A stretch of 64,000 bases of DNA from an uncultured Roseovarius sp. (GCF_913057115.1 NZ_CAJXNN010000007.1:36204-100203), one strand, 5' to 3'. Shown: positions 23,711-34,371, counted from the stretch's first letter. Numbers and translations are program-made. The notes: generated by a model not told the origin, from the sequence alone.

Positions 23711-23740
23711 AAAAACCCCGCGCAGTCGAACTGCGCGGGG
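23711..23740 (-). terminator. Rho-independent terminator of glyA
   Basis: Read on the minus strand: CCCCGCGCAG-TTCGA-CTGCGCGGGG followed by TTTTT. A perfect 10-bp stem, 22 bp after the glyA stop. Confidence 0.9.
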
Positions 23741-23762
23741 CCTTAACTGGAAGCGTACACGC

Positions 23763-25070
23763 TTACAGGTTGGGGTACATCGGGAAGCGTTTGCAGAGCG
23801 CCTCAACCTCAGCTTTCACCTTGGCTTCAACCTCGCCATTGCCCTCTTCGCCATTGGCGGCCAGACCATCGACAACCTCGACGATCCAATCGGCGATCTG
23901 GCGGAACTCAGCCTCACCAAAGCCCCGGGTCGTGCCCGCAGGCGACCCCAAGCGGATACCGCTGGTCACGGTGGGCTTTTCCGGATCGAACGGTACACCG
24001 TTCTTGTTGCAGGTGATATGCGCCCGGCCAAGGGCCTTCTCGGTCGCATTGCCCTTCACGCCTTTAGGGCGCAGGTCCACCAGCAGAACATGGGTATCGG
24101 TGCCGTGTGTCACGGTATCCAGCCCACCCTTGATCAATTGGTCGCTCATCGCTTGTGCGTTGGTGACAACCTGTTGAATGTACTGCTTGAATTCGGGGCG
24201 CAGGGCCTCGCCAAAGGCCACGGCCTTGGCCGCGATCACATGCATCAGGGGGCCGCCCTGAATACCGGGGAAGATGGCCGAGTTGAACTTTTTGGCCAGG
24301 GCCTCGTCGTCGGTCAGGATCATGCCGCCGCGCGGGCCGCGCAGGGTTTTATGCGTGGTCGTGGTGGCCACGTGGGCATGCGGGAAGGGCGAAGGGTGTT
24401 CGCCTGCCGCCACCAAACCGGCGAAGTGTGCCATGTCGACGTGCAGATAGGCCCCAACCATATCGGCGATCTCGCGCATGCGGGCAAAGTCGATCTGACG
24501 CGGAATGGCGCTGCCGCCCGCGATGATCAACTTGGGCTGATGCTCTTTGGCCAGCGATTCGATCTGATCGTAATCAATCAGGTTGTCTTCCTTGCGCACG
24601 CCATACTGCACGGCGTTGAACCACTTGCCCGACTGGTTGGGGGCCGCCCCGTGGGTCAGGTGCCCACCGGCATCAAGGCTCATGCCAAGGATGGTGTCAC
24701 CGGGCTTCAGCAGCGCGGTGAAGACACCCTGGTTTGCTTGGCTGCCCGAGTTCGGCTGCACGTTGGCAAAGCCGCAGCCGAATAGCTCGCAGGCACGCTC
24801 AATGGCAAGATTTTCCGCGATATCAACAAATTGGCACCCGCCATAATAGCGGCGACCGGGGTAGCCCTCGGCATATTTGTTGGTCATCACGCTGCCCTGC
24901 GCTTCCATCACGGCGGCGCTGACGATGTTTTCGCTGGCAATCAATTCAATCTCTTCGCGCTGGCGGCCCAGTTCTTGGCCAATCGCCTTGGCGATCTCGG
25001 GGTCGCGGGATGCGAGGGATTCGGTGAAAAACCCTTCACTGACAAAGGGTTGGTTTCCGTCATGGGGCAT
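23763..25070 (-). CDS. glyA: Serine hydroxymethyltransferase
   Basis: A 435-residue PLP enzyme converting serine and tetrahydrofolate to glycine and methylene-tetrahydrofolate. [44 protein letters not shown] and the PLP-lysine loop [14 protein letters not shown] are all present. The start follows GGAGGTGG at 6 nt. Length is normal. It is divergent from the NAD kinase gene and ends at a strong terminator. No glycine riboswitch is visible in the short upstream region. Confidence 0.97.
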   Translation of the reverse strand: MPHDGNQPFVSEGFFTESLASRDPEIAKAIGQELGRQREEIELIASENIVSAAVMEAQGSVMTNKYAEGYPGRRYYGGCQFVDIAENLAIERACELFGCGFANVQPNSGSQANQGVFTALLKPGDTILGMSLDAGGHLTHGAAPNQSGKWFNAVQYGVRKEDNLIDYDQIESLAKEHQPKLIIAGGSAIPRQIDFARMREIADMVGAYLHVDMAHFAGLVAAGEHPSPFPHAHVATTTTHKTLRGPRGGMILTDDEALAKKFNSAIFPGIQGGPLMHVIAAKAVAFGEALRPEFKQYIQQVVTNAQAMSDQLIKGGLDTVTHGTDTHVLLVDLRPKGVKGNATEKALGRAHITCNKNGVPFDPEKPTVTSGIRLGSPAGTTRGFGEAEFRQIADWIVEVVDGLAANGEEGNGEVEAKVKAEVEALCKRFPMYPNL

Positions 25071-25244
25071 TGGGCCACCTCCATCAAATCTGAACTTCGC
25101 GGGATTTCCTATAGGAAACCTAGTCTTTTTGAAAGGTTGTAAAGCGACAAAAGGCCCGGCAGGACCGGCATGACTGGTACATGCGGTGGATTTATGTTTC
25201 GATCCGCCCCAGAATGCGCCCTTTGGAAACGGAACTCATCCGCA

Positions 25245-26006
25245 ATGCCCTTGAAGATTGCCTTTGTCGCCAGTGATGCCCCGTCCTCCCAAACGGCGCG
25301 CGGCGCGCTCGTGACGCGTTACGGGAACGTGTCCGAGGACGAGGCCGATGTCATCGTCGCCTTGGGGGGCGATGGGTTCATGCTGCAAACCCTGCATGGC
25401 ACGCAACATTTGCCTGCACCGGTCTATGGGATGAACCGTGGCACCGTCGGTTTCCTGATGAACGAATACAGTGAAACCGATCTGTTCGACCGCCTCGCCG
25501 CCGCCGAAGAGGCCGTGATCAACCCCTTGAAAATGAAGGCGCAAACCATTGACGGCAAGATGCACGACGCGCTTGCCATCAACGAGGTCTCGCTGCTGCG
25601 TGCCGGACCACAAGCGGCCAAACTGCGCATTACCATCGACGGACATTTGCGGCTTGAGGAACTTGTCTGCGACGGGGCGCTTGTCTCAACGCCTGCCGGC
25701 TCGACCGCCTATAACTACTCGGCTCACGGCCCGATCCTGCCTATCGGCTCGGATGTGCTGGCCCTTACCGCCGTGGCCGCATTCCGCCCCCGTCGCTGGC
25801 GTGGGGCGCTCTTGCCCAAATCTGCGCATGTGCGCTTCGATGTGATCAACCCTGGCAAGCGTCCCGTCATGGCCGATGCCGATAGCATCTGGGTGGAAAA
25901 CGTCCTTTGGGTGGAAATTCAGTCTGAGCCCAGCATCGAGCACCGCCTTTTGTTCGATCCGGGCCACGGCCTCGAAGAGCGCCTTTTGCGCGAGCAGTTC
26001 GTGTAA
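25245..26006 (+). CDS. nadK: NAD kinase
   Basis: A 253-residue enzyme phosphorylating NAD to NADP. The GGDG motif is at residues 41-44, followed by [11 protein letters not shown], the NE of AINEVSLLR and [16 protein letters not shown]. This is the short alphaproteobacterial form. I start at 25245 ([10 protein letters not shown]); upstream in-frame ATGs at 25170 and 25194 would add residues without homology. It stands alone, divergent from glyA. Confidence 0.94.
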   Translation: MPLKIAFVASDAPSSQTARGALVTRYGNVSEDEADVIVALGGDGFMLQTLHGTQHLPAPVYGMNRGTVGFLMNEYSETDLFDRLAAAEEAVINPLKMKAQTIDGKMHDALAINEVSLLRAGPQAAKLRITIDGHLRLEELVCDGALVSTPAGSTAYNYSAHGPILPIGSDVLALTAVAAFRPRRWRGALLPKSAHVRFDVINPGKRPVMADADSIWVENVLWVEIQSEPSIEHRLLFDPGHGLEERLLREQFV

Positions 26007-26108
26007 CATCAGAAAAATGTGCTGCCCGGGGTTTCGGCCTTGCCGGGGTCTTCTTACGTCATGGGGAGTAGAAAGGCCCTGCACGGTCCGCGTGGTCAGA
26101 GCCCAGTT

Positions 26109-26126
26109 CCCCTACAATCGTAGGGG
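26109..26126. promoter_or_regulatory. Perfect 18-bp inverted repeat before the DJ-1/PfpI gene
   Basis: CCCCTACAATCGTAGGGG (7-bp arms, 4-bp centre), 27 bp upstream of the start. It could be an operator or a 5' mRNA hairpin. Confidence 0.5.
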
Positions 26127-26153
26127 CGCATAAAACAGAAAGGAGAGTCTTTT

Positions 26154-26861
26154 ATGGCACGCCTTCTTATGATCCTGACATCGAACGATAAAATGGGCGC
26201 AGATGGTGCCCCCACCGGATTTTATTGGGAGGAAATGGCCGTCCCCTATTGGGCCTTCCGCGAGGCGGGCTATACCGTCGATCTGGCAAGCCCAAAAGGC
26301 GGCCGCCCGCCCGCTGATCCAGCTTCGGATGACGATACCATGGCCCGTCCCCGCGCGGTGAAACGCTTCATGGAGGATGAAAAAGCCATGAACGCGCTGG
26401 AAAATACCCTGCGCCTGACCGACGTGGATACCAACCATTATGACGGCGTCTTCCTGCCCGGCGGGCACGGTACCATGTGGGATTTCCACCAAACCCCGCA
26501 AGTCGCGGCCACCGTGTCTAAAGTTCACGAACAGGGGGGCGTCGTCGGCGCGGTCTGCCACGGGCCTGCGGGCCTTCTGGGCACCAAGCGCAGTGACGGC
26601 ACCCCGCTTCTCAAGGGCCGCAAGGTGAACGGTTTCACCAATTCCGAAGAAACCGCTGCAGGCCTCAGCAACGTGGTCCCGTTCTTGCTGGAAGATGAGT
26701 TGAAAGCCGAAGGCGCGATTTTCGAACGCAGCACTGAGGATTTCAGCGGCTTTGCCGTCCGCGATGCCCGTATCGTGACCGGACAGAACCCCGATTCATC
26801 GGCGCAAGTGGCTGAACACATGCTGGCCGCGCTCAACGATGCGCAACGCGCAGCGGCCTAA
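26154..26861 (+). CDS. DJ-1/PfpI family protein (Hsp31-like glutamine amidotransferase fold)
   Basis: A 235-residue protein. The nucleophile elbow AVCHGPAG has Cys135 and His136, and FYWEEMAVPYW carries the conserved Glu; LPGGHGTMWDF is typical of the Hsp31/YhbO branch. Such proteins act as glyoxalase III, deglycase or chaperone under carbonyl or heat stress. A strong AAAGGAGAG precedes the start. The 18-bp inverted repeat directly upstream may control it. It is monocistronic and ends at a bidirectional terminator. Confidence 0.9.
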   Translation: MARLLMILTSNDKMGADGAPTGFYWEEMAVPYWAFREAGYTVDLASPKGGRPPADPASDDDTMARPRAVKRFMEDEKAMNALENTLRLTDVDTNHYDGVFLPGGHGTMWDFHQTPQVAATVSKVHEQGGVVGAVCHGPAGLLGTKRSDGTPLLKGRKVNGFTNSEETAAGLSNVVPFLLEDELKAEGAIFERSTEDFSGFAVRDARIVTGQNPDSSAQVAEHMLAALNDAQRAAA

Positions 26862-26870
26862 AGCGAACCG

Positions 26871-26897
26871 CGCGCCGGGGAGACCCCGGCGCGCTTT
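26871..26897. terminator. Bidirectional terminator between DJ-1/PfpI gene and prpE
   Basis: CGCGCCGGGG-AGA-CCCCGGCGCG, a perfect 10-bp stem with CTTTC after it on the plus strand, between convergent stops. Confidence 0.75.
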
Positions 26898-26899
26898 CA

Positions 26900-28789
26900 T
26901 TACTTTGCGTAGCCAATCGTCTGCAACGCATCCTTGATTTCATCAAGGATCGCCGGATCGTCGATGGTGGCGGGCATCTTGTACTCGGCCCCATCGGCGA
27001 TTTTCACCATGATCGCCCGCAGGATTTTGCCCGAGCGGGTCTTGGGCAGGCGATCCACCACAACGGCCAGTTTGAACGCCGCCACCGGGCCGATCTGATC
27101 GCGCACCAGCTTCACACATTCCTGCACGATTTCCGCATGGTCGCGATTCACGCCCTTGGTCAGGCACAGAAAACCAACCGGCAACTGGCCCTTCAACTGA
27201 TCCGACACCCCGATCACGGCACATTCAGCCACATCCGGATGCGCGGCCAGCACCTCTTCCATGCCGCCGGTCGACAGGCGGTGACCAGCCACGTTGATCA
27301 CGTCATCGGTTCGCGCCATGATCCAAAGATAACCGTCCTCATCCTTCATCCCCGCATCGCCGGTCTCATAATAGCCCGGGAAGGTGTTGAGGTAGGATTT
27401 GCGGAACCGATCCTCGGCATTCCACAGCGTCGGCAGTGTTCCGGGGGGCAGGGGCAGTTTGACCGCAATCGCGCCCAATTCCCCCGCCGGCATCTCATTG
27501 CCGCCTTCATCCAGAATTTGCACGTCATAGCCCGGCATCGCCACGGTAGGGGACCCGATCTTGACGGGCAGAGCTTCGATCCCTGCCGGGTTGCCCGCGA
27601 TGGTCCAGCCGGTTTCAGTCTGCCACCAGTGGTCATAAACCGGCTTGCCGGTCATCTCTTTGGTCCACTCAATGGTATCGGGGTCGGCGCGTTCACCGGC
27701 AAGGTAAATCGCGCGCAGGTTCGAAAGGTCATATTTTTTCAGGTACTCGCCCTTGGGGTCCTCGCGCTTGACCGCGCGGAACGCCGTGGGCGCGGTAAAG
27801 AACGACCGTACCTTATGCTCTTCGATCACCCGCCAGAAGGTCCCGGCGTCGGGCGTGCCGACGGGCTTACCCTCAAAAACAATCGTGGTGTTGCCGTGAA
27901 TAAGCGGCCCATAGCAGATATAGCTATGTCCAACGACCCAACCCACGTCTGACGCGGCCCAAAACACATCGCCCGGATCGACGTTATAGATATTCTTCAT
28001 GGTCCAGTTCAGCGCCACCAAGTGACCGGCGGTATGGCGCACAACGCCCTTGGGCGCGCCCGTCGTGCCCGAGGTGTAGAGGATATAGGCCGGGTGGTTG
28101 CCCTCAACCGGCACACAGTCCGCAGGTTCAACACCCGCCTGAAAGCCGTACCAATCAAAATCATACCCCTCTTTCAGGGCGGCTACCTCTTGTTCGCGCT
28201 GGAAGATCACGCAGAAGTCGGGCTTGTGCTCAGATTGTTCAATCGCGCCTTCGACCAGCGGCTTGTAATGCACAACGCGGCCCGGCTCCAACCCGCAGGA
28301 GGCGGCGATAATCGCCTTGGGTTTCGCGTCATCAATCCGCACCGCCAACTCGTGCGCCGCAAAGCCACCGAAAACCACCGAATGGATCGCGCCCAAGCGC
28401 GCACAGGCCAGCATCGCTTCAAGCGCCTCGGGTACCATCGGCATATAGATTATCACCCGGTCGCCTTTTTCCACGCCCTTGGCACGTAGCGCCCCGGCAA
28501 GGCTGGCCACCCGGTCGCGCAACTCGGAATAGGTGATTTCGTGTTTGCTATGGGTGATCGGGCTGTCATGGATGATCGCCACCTGATCGCCGCGCCCGTT
28601 TTCCACATGGCGGTCCACGGCGTTCCAGCAGGTGTTCACCATCCCATCGCTGTACCACTCATAAAGGTTGTCACCCAGATCGAACAGCGCCTTGCTGGGG
28701 GCCTCATCCCAGTCGATAGCCTTGGCCGCTTCCATCCAAAACCCTTCCGGGTCCTGCTTCCAGCTTTCATAGACGTCACTGTATGCCAT
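26900..28789 (-). CDS. prpE: Propionyl-CoA synthetase
   Basis: A 629-residue acyl-CoA synthetase activating propionate (or acetate) with ATP and CoA. YTSGTTGAPKGVVR is the ATP loop, YDHWWQTETGWTIAGNP the acyl-pocket region and RSGKILR near the end holds the catalytic Lys. The start YSDVYESWKQDPEGFWMEAA and the WNAVDRHVENGRGDQVAIIHDSPIT segment favour PrpE over Acs. GGAGGAGAAT precedes the start. Two TTTGCAAA sites upstream suggest control by a ScfR/PccR-type regulator that responds to short-chain acyl-CoA. Confidence 0.92.
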   Translation of the reverse strand: MAYSDVYESWKQDPEGFWMEAAKAIDWDEAPSKALFDLGDNLYEWYSDGMVNTCWNAVDRHVENGRGDQVAIIHDSPITHSKHEITYSELRDRVASLAGALRAKGVEKGDRVIIYMPMVPEALEAMLACARLGAIHSVVFGGFAAHELAVRIDDAKPKAIIAASCGLEPGRVVHYKPLVEGAIEQSEHKPDFCVIFQREQEVAALKEGYDFDWYGFQAGVEPADCVPVEGNHPAYILYTSGTTGAPKGVVRHTAGHLVALNWTMKNIYNVDPGDVFWAASDVGWVVGHSYICYGPLIHGNTTIVFEGKPVGTPDAGTFWRVIEEHKVRSFFTAPTAFRAVKREDPKGEYLKKYDLSNLRAIYLAGERADPDTIEWTKEMTGKPVYDHWWQTETGWTIAGNPAGIEALPVKIGSPTVAMPGYDVQILDEGGNEMPAGELGAIAVKLPLPPGTLPTLWNAEDRFRKSYLNTFPGYYETGDAGMKDEDGYLWIMARTDDVINVAGHRLSTGGMEEVLAAHPDVAECAVIGVSDQLKGQLPVGFLCLTKGVNRDHAEIVQECVKLVRDQIGPVAAFKLAVVVDRLPKTRSGKILRAIMVKIADGAEYKMPATIDDPAILDEIKDALQTIGYAK

Positions 28790-28916
28790 GGTATTCTCCT
28801 CCGATCCTTTAAGGATGTGTTACGGAGGAGCGGACGTTGCGGCAAGCGGCTTGGCGCATTGCGTGGCAGATTATCGCATAATCTTTGCAGATATTTGCCC
28901 TCAGGGGCTGCAAATT

Positions 28917-28972
28917 TTTGCAAACCCCCCGCCGGGCATAGATCAGACGTCAAATTTCCCGCGTTTTGCAAA
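28917..28972. promoter_or_regulatory. Pair of TTTGCAAA sites upstream of prpE
   Basis: TTTGCAAA at 28917-28924 and 28965-28972, 48 bp apart, inside the 239-bp gap before prpE. The motif is the one associated with ScfR/PccR/RamB regulators of short-chain fatty acid use. Partial copies (TTTGCAG, ATTTGCC) lie at 28883-28898. Confidence 0.65.
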
Positions 28973-29028
28973 TCTGCGAACTCTTGCGGTGCAAAGTGGC
29001 GGCGGCAGGCTGGGGGGATTCGCGGGGT

Positions 29029-31308
29029 CTAGCCGTAGTGCGCCACCGGTGTTCCGGCAATCGCGGCCATGTTCAACAGGCCCCGGGCCGTGATCCCGGG
29101 CGTGACCACGTGGGCGCGGTTGCCCATCCCCATCAGGATCGGCCCGACCTCAAGCCCGCCGGCTTTCATCTTCAGGATATTGCGCACACCGCTCGCCGCA
29201 TCCGCATGGGCGAAAATCAGGATATTGGCCGAGCCTTCCATCCGGTTGTCGGGCAACAACCTCGCTCGCAAGTCCGGATCAAGGGCTGCATCCACGTTCA
29301 TTTCCCCTTCATAGGCGAAATCCCGAGGCTCGGAATCCAGTATCTCAATCGCCGCGCGCAGGCGTTTGCCGGAGCCTTCGGCCTGATTGCCGAATTGCGA
29401 TTGCGAGCAAAGCGCCACATTGGGTGTCAGGCCAAAGCGCCGGACATGCCGCGCCGCGCCCATGGCGGATTCGGCCAGTTGCTCGGGTGTGGGCAGGCTA
29501 TGCACATGCGTATCGGCAATGAAAAGCGGCCCATCCTCCAGAATCATCATCGACAACGACCCATGAGGGCGGTGCTCGGTCGTGCCAAGAACCTGTGTGA
29601 CGTAATTCAAATGCCAGCGGTACTCGCCGAATGTGCCGCAGATCAGGCTATCGGCCTCCTCGCGGTGGACCATCACCGCCCCAATGGCCGTGGAGTTGGT
29701 GCGCATGATCGCCTTGGCCAAGTCGGGCGTCACGCCGCGGCGCTTCATGATCTCATGGTAGCTGCCCCAGTAATCGCGATAGCGCGGGTCGTCCTCGGGG
29801 TTGACGATGTTGAAATCCCGCCCGGGCCGAATTTCCAACCCCATCCGCTCACACCGCCGATCAATGACCGAAGGACGCCCGATCAGGATCGGCGTTTCCG
29901 TGGTCTCCTCCAGGATCGCCTGTGCCGCGCGCAACACGCGCTCGTCCTCGCCTTCGGCAAAGACAATCCGCCGCTCCGCCGTGGCCGCCGCATCGAAGAC
30001 CGGGCGCATCAACAGGGCGGATTTGAACACGCTGGCGTCCAGATCTTCCTTGTAGGCCTGCAAATCCTCAACCGGGCGCGTGGCAACGCCGGTTTCCATC
30101 GCCGCTTTGGCCACGGCGGTCGACACGACGCCCGAAAGTCTTGGATCAAATGGTTTGGGAATCAGGTAATCCGCCCCGAAGGTCAGTTGCTCTCCCTTGT
30201 AGGCCGCCGCGGCCTCGGCGCTCGTCGTGGCGCGGGCCAGTTCGGCAATCCCCTCGACACAGGCAATCTGCATCTCGTCATTGATATCGGTCGCGCCCAC
30301 GTCCAAGGCCCCCCGGAAAATGAAGGGAAAACAAAGCACGTTATTGACCTGATTGGGAAAATCGCTGCGGCCCGTGGCGATGATTGCCTCGGGTGCTACG
30401 CTGCGCGCCTCGTCGGGCATGATCTCGGGCGTGGGATTGGCAAGGGCAAAAACCACGGGTCGCTCGGTCATCTTCGCCACATGCTCGGGTTTCAAGACAT
30501 TCGGCCCCGACAGCCCAAGAAACAAGTCTGCCCCTTCGATCACCTCGTCGAGTGTCCGCAAGTCACTGTCTTGCGCAAAGGCGGCCTTTTGCGGGTTCAT
30601 ATCCTCTTCGCGGCCTTTGTAGACCAATCCGTGAATATCGCACAGCCAGACATTCTCGCGCTTCACCCCCAGCTTGAGCAGCAGGTTGAGGCAGGCAATC
30701 CCCGCCGCGCCGCCCCCCGTACTGACGATCTTGATGTCCTCGAACCGCTTGCCCGCCACATGCAGTGCATTGGTGGCCGCCGCGCCCACGACGATCGCCG
30801 TGCCGTGTTGGTCGTCATGAAAGACGGGGATGTTCATCCGCTCCCGGCACAGCTTTTCAACGATAAAGCAATCCGGTGCCTTGATGTCCTCAAGGTTAAT
30901 CGCGCCAAAGGTCGGCCCAAGCGCGCAAACGATATCGGCCAGTTTTTCGGGGTCTTTTTCATCCACCTCGATATCGAAACAGTCGATATTGGCGAATTTC
31001 TTGAACAAAACCGCCTTGCCCTCCATCACCGGCTTGCTGGCAAGCGCGCCGATATTGCCAAGGCCCAAAACCGCGCTGCCGTTGGTGACGACGGCCACAA
31101 GGTTGCCGCGCGCCGTGTATCTGCTGGCGTTACGCTCATCTTCCTTGATTTCAAGGCAGGCCTCGGCCACCCCGGGGCTATAGGCCCGGCTAAGGTCTCT
31201 GCCATTGGCCAAGGGCTTGGTGGCGCGGATTTCCAGCTTCCCGGGCTTGGGATGCTCGTGATAAGCCAAAGCTGCCTGACGCAGGGCTTCGTTGTGGCTG
31301 TCACTCAT
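29029..31308 (-). CDS. maeB: NADP-dependent malic enzyme (MaeB) with phosphotransacetylase-like domain
   Basis: A 759-residue fusion. The N-terminal malic enzyme part (about 1-430) carries [24 protein letters not shown] and the Rossmann motif [12 protein letters not shown]. The C-terminal part (about 430-759) is phosphotransacetylase-like and is regulatory rather than catalytic in this family. It decarboxylates malate to pyruvate, making NADPH. Length is standard. A perfect 18-bp palindrome lies 21 bp before its start. It sits upstream of prpE on the same strand but with its own gap. Confidence 0.95.
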   Translation of the reverse strand: MSDSHNEALRQAALAYHEHPKPGKLEIRATKPLANGRDLSRAYSPGVAEACLEIKEDERNASRYTARGNLVAVVTNGSAVLGLGNIGALASKPVMEGKAVLFKKFANIDCFDIEVDEKDPEKLADIVCALGPTFGAINLEDIKAPDCFIVEKLCRERMNIPVFHDDQHGTAIVVGAAATNALHVAGKRFEDIKIVSTGGGAAGIACLNLLLKLGVKRENVWLCDIHGLVYKGREEDMNPQKAAFAQDSDLRTLDEVIEGADLFLGLSGPNVLKPEHVAKMTERPVVFALANPTPEIMPDEARSVAPEAIIATGRSDFPNQVNNVLCFPFIFRGALDVGATDINDEMQIACVEGIAELARATTSAEAAAAYKGEQLTFGADYLIPKPFDPRLSGVVSTAVAKAAMETGVATRPVEDLQAYKEDLDASVFKSALLMRPVFDAAATAERRIVFAEGEDERVLRAAQAILEETTETPILIGRPSVIDRRCERMGLEIRPGRDFNIVNPEDDPRYRDYWGSYHEIMKRRGVTPDLAKAIMRTNSTAIGAVMVHREEADSLICGTFGEYRWHLNYVTQVLGTTEHRPHGSLSMMILEDGPLFIADTHVHSLPTPEQLAESAMGAARHVRRFGLTPNVALCSQSQFGNQAEGSGKRLRAAIEILDSEPRDFAYEGEMNVDAALDPDLRARLLPDNRMEGSANILIFAHADAASGVRNILKMKAGGLEVGPILMGMGNRAHVVTPGITARGLLNMAAIAGTPVAHYG

Positions 31309-31329
31309 GGCATCCTCCCGTCTCGCTGA

Positions 31330-31347
31330 TAGTTTAATATTAAACTA
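31330..31347. promoter_or_regulatory. Perfect 18-bp AT-rich palindrome upstream of maeB
   Basis: TAGTTTAATATTAAACTA, 21 bp before the maeB start and 98 bp before cdd. Its symmetry and AT richness in GC-rich DNA suggest an operator for a dimeric regulator, possibly of MarR type. Confidence 0.65.
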
Positions 31348-31445
31348 ATTGCCGAATGGCGCAACCGGCGCTGAATGGTAGCTTGCATAGCCAAGCGCCA
31401 AGGCGCAATCTGAAACTGTATCGTGTTTTGAATTGGAGTTTCTGC

Positions 31446-31838
31446 ATGGAGTTACTCAACGCTGCTCGAGCCGTTCGTGACAATGCCCATGCCCCATATT
31501 CGGGCTTCAAGGTGGGCGCGGCGCTAAGAGCCGGATCGGGGCGCGTCTACACCGGCTGCAACGTCGAAAACGCCTCCTATCCGGAAGGCACCTGCGCGGA
31601 AACCGGGGCCTTGGCGGCACTCGTCGCGGCTGGCGAGACGGAAATCACCGAAGTCGCGATCATCGCCGACAGCCCCGAACCGATCACACCATGTGGCGGC
31701 TGCCGTCAAAGGCTGGCCGAGTTTGGGTCAGGGCAGGTCCCCATCACCATGGCCACCCTCTCTGGCGACGTGAAGGCCGATACTCTGGGCGCGCTTCTAC
31801 CAGGGGCCTTTTCGTCGCAGAACCTCAGCAAAGGGTAA
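31446..31838 (+). CDS. cdd: Cytidine deaminase
   Basis: A 130-residue zinc enzyme converting cytidine and deoxycytidine to uridine forms. Zinc ligands are Cys50 (in TCAET, with catalytic Glu52) and Cys83 and Cys86 (PCGGCRQ); APYSGFKVGAAL and NVENASYP are typical. It is the first gene of the salvage operon cdd-deoA-deoB-upp and ends 4 bp before deoA. The start follows a TTGGAGTTTC ribosome-binding region. Confidence 0.95.
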   Translation: MELLNAARAVRDNAHAPYSGFKVGAALRAGSGRVYTGCNVENASYPEGTCAETGALAALVAAGETEITEVAIIADSPEPITPCGGCRQRLAEFGSGQVPITMATLSGDVKADTLGALLPGAFSSQNLSKG

Positions 31839-31842
31839 TCCA

Positions 31843-33147
31843 ATGGACGCCCGACAGATCATCGCAAAGGCCCGAGACGGTCAGCCCCTTGGCCGCGAGG
31901 CGCTGACTTGGATGGCCCAAGGCCTTGCCGACCACCGGGTCAGCGACGCCCAAGCTGCCGCCTTTGCAATGGCCGTGCTGCTCAAGGGGCTTGGCTCCGA
32001 GGACCGCACCGCCCTGACGCTTGCCATGCGCGACAGCGGCAAGGTTTTGTCATGGCCCGCAGATCGCCCGGTGATCGACAAACACTCCACTGGCGGCCTT
32101 GGCGATTGTGTCAGCCTTGTTCTGGCCCCGGCGCTTGCCGCCTGCGGTGCGCTTGTCCCCATGGTCTCTGGCCGGGGGCTGGGCCACACCGGCGGCACGC
32201 TCGACAAACTCGAAGCGATCCCCGGCCTGGCAACCACGCTCTCCGAGGCGCAACTGCGCCGTACCCTCGATCACGCGGGCTGCGCCATTGTCTCGGCCAC
32301 GGTCGATATCGCCCCCGCCGACCGGCGGCTTTACGCCATCCGCGATGTCACCGCCACGGTCGAAAGCCTTGACCTCATCACCGCTTCAATCCTGTCCAAG
32401 AAGTTGGCGGCGGGGCTCGAAGGGCTGGTGCTCGATGTCAAACTCGGCTCCGGTGCTTTCATGAAAACGCCAGACGCCGCCCATGCCCTTGCCACCGCCC
32501 TTGTTGATACCGCCAATGCCGCAGGCTGCCGGACAAGCGCGCTGATTTCGGACATGAACCAACCCCTCGCCCCCGCCTTGGGCAATGCGCTTGAGGTGGC
32601 CGAGGCGATGCGCGTTCTTACCGGCGAGATCAAAGGGCGGCTTTATGAACTCACTTGCGCGCTGGGCGGTGTCGCCCTGTCCAACGCTGACCTCGCCGCT
32701 GACCCCAACACAGGGGCCGCGCAAATCGCTGATGTAATCGAAAATGGCCGCGCCGCCGAACACTTTGGCCGCATGATCGCCGCCATGGGCGGGCCGGTGC
32801 ATTTCACCAATCAATGGCAACGCTTCCTGCCCGAAGCCACCGTCATCATGGAAATCGAGGCCCCGCGCGCGGGCTATATCTCGGCCATGGAAGGCGAGGC
32901 GATGGGCCTCGCCGCCATCACCCTTGGCGCGGGCCGACAGGTGGAAAGCGATACGGTCGATCCTGCTGTGGGCATCGACAAGGTGCTGCCGCTTGGCACG
33001 AAGGTCTCCAAGGGCCAACCCCTCTGCCGCCTCCACGCCGCCCGCACCGATCAGGCCGACCGTGCTGCCGAAATGCTGTTGAACGCCATCACCATCAGCG
33101 ACGCTGCCCCCGAGGTGCCGCCGCTCATTCACGACAGGTTGGGCTAA
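31843..33147 (+). CDS. deoA: Thymidine phosphorylase
   Basis: A 434-residue enzyme splitting thymidine with phosphate into thymine and deoxyribose 1-phosphate. The signature SGRGLGHTGGTLDKLEAIPG is exact, after DKHSTGGLGD at the phosphate site, and LDVKLGSGAFMK follows. The length is that of DeoA rather than of the longer archaeal type. It begins 4 bp after cdd and ends 3 bp before deoB. Confidence 0.96.
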   Translation: MDARQIIAKARDGQPLGREALTWMAQGLADHRVSDAQAAAFAMAVLLKGLGSEDRTALTLAMRDSGKVLSWPADRPVIDKHSTGGLGDCVSLVLAPALAACGALVPMVSGRGLGHTGGTLDKLEAIPGLATTLSEAQLRRTLDHAGCAIVSATVDIAPADRRLYAIRDVTATVESLDLITASILSKKLAAGLEGLVLDVKLGSGAFMKTPDAAHALATALVDTANAAGCRTSALISDMNQPLAPALGNALEVAEAMRVLTGEIKGRLYELTCALGGVALSNADLAADPNTGAAQIADVIENGRAAEHFGRMIAAMGGPVHFTNQWQRFLPEATVIMEIEAPRAGYISAMEGEAMGLAAITLGAGRQVESDTVDPAVGIDKVLPLGTKVSKGQPLCRLHAARTDQADRAAEMLLNAITISDAAPEVPPLIHDRLG

Positions 33148-33150
33148 CCC

Positions 33151-34359
33151 ATGCCGCGCGCTTTCCTCGTCGTCATGGATTCCGTCGGTATCGGCGGCGC
33201 GCCGGATGCGGCGCAGTTCTTCAACGGGGACACACCCGATACCGGGGCCAATACCATCGCCCATATCGCCAAGGCGCATCCCGGCGGGCTGCACCTCCCC
33301 ACCCTGGATGCGCTGGGCCTTGGCGCGGCTTTGCACCTTGCCTCAGGGGCCACGGCACCGGGGCTTGATGCCAAACCCACCGGCCTCTGGGGCTGCGCGA
33401 CGGAAGTTTCGCCGGGCAAGGATACCCCCACCGGCCATTGGGAATTGGCAGGCGTGCCCGTGCCGTGGGAATGGCACACCTTCCCGGATGAAACCCCGGC
33501 CTTCCCGCCCAAGGTGGTCGAGGCCGTCAAGGCTGCCGCAGGCACCAAAGGTATCCTTGGCAATTGCCACGCGCCCGGCCTCAAAATCATGCGCGAGCTG
33601 GGGGCCGAGCACCTCCGCACCGGCTGGCCCATCTGCTACACCTCCGCCGATAGCGTCTTTCAAATCGCCGCCCATGAGGAAGCCTTTGGCCTTGACTGCC
33701 TGCTTGACCTTTGCCGCGCCGTGGCCCCGATGCTGCACGATATGCGCGTCGGCCGCGTCATCGCGCGGCCCTTCGTCGGCGACGAAGACACGGGCTTCCG
33801 CCGCACCCCCAACCGCCGCGATTTCGCGATTCCACCGCCCGCGCCCACGCTTTGCGATTGGGTGCAAGGGGCCGGGGGCAAGGTCCACGCCATCGGCAAG
33901 ATTGGTGACATTTTCTCGATGCAGGGGATTGATGACGTGGCCAAAGGCACCGATGCGCAACTCATGTCGCACCTCTTCGATGCCGTCGATCACGCCGAGG
34001 ACCAAAGCCTCACCTTCGCCAATTTCGTCGAATTCGACAGCCTCTATGGCCACCCTCGCGACCCGCTCGGTTATGCCCAAGCCCTTGAATGGTTCGACAG
34101 CCGCCTCAAAGCCCTCCTGCCGCGCCTGCGTGACGGCGACATGCTGCTGCTCACCGCCGATCATGGAAATGACCCAACCTGGGCGGGCAGCGACCACACC
34201 CGCGAACGTGTCCCGGTCCTGATCGCCGGACTGGGCACGGGGGAGTTGGGCCAAATGGCCTTCACCGATGTCGCCGCCAGTGTCGCCGCCCACCTTGGCG
34301 TGCCCGCCCAAGGGCCGGGCCAGAACCGCCTGCCACACCACCAACCCACCTCGCAATAA
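33151..34359 (+). CDS. deoB: Phosphopentomutase
   Basis: A 402-residue alkaline-phosphatase-fold enzyme converting (deoxy)ribose 1-phosphate to the 5-phosphate. The metal-site strings [12 protein letters not shown], at the start, and [25 protein letters not shown], near the end, are clear, with [11 protein letters not shown] between. It links DeoA to the pentose phosphate pathway; no deoC aldolase is present in this operon. It is followed by upp after 12 bp. Confidence 0.96.
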   Translation: MPRAFLVVMDSVGIGGAPDAAQFFNGDTPDTGANTIAHIAKAHPGGLHLPTLDALGLGAALHLASGATAPGLDAKPTGLWGCATEVSPGKDTPTGHWELAGVPVPWEWHTFPDETPAFPPKVVEAVKAAAGTKGILGNCHAPGLKIMRELGAEHLRTGWPICYTSADSVFQIAAHEEAFGLDCLLDLCRAVAPMLHDMRVGRVIARPFVGDEDTGFRRTPNRRDFAIPPPAPTLCDWVQGAGGKVHAIGKIGDIFSMQGIDDVAKGTDAQLMSHLFDAVDHAEDQSLTFANFVEFDSLYGHPRDPLGYAQALEWFDSRLKALLPRLRDGDMLLLTADHGNDPTWAGSDHTRERVPVLIAGLGTGELGQMAFTDVAASVAAHLGVPAQGPGQNRLPHHQPTSQ

Positions 34360-34371
34360 CCCGGAGGCCCC

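Noticed and set aside
28966..31329. A 787-residue plus-strand open frame
   Set aside because: It lies wholly antisense to maeB, whose product is recognised domain by domain; long antisense frames are expected in GC-rich codon-biased DNA.
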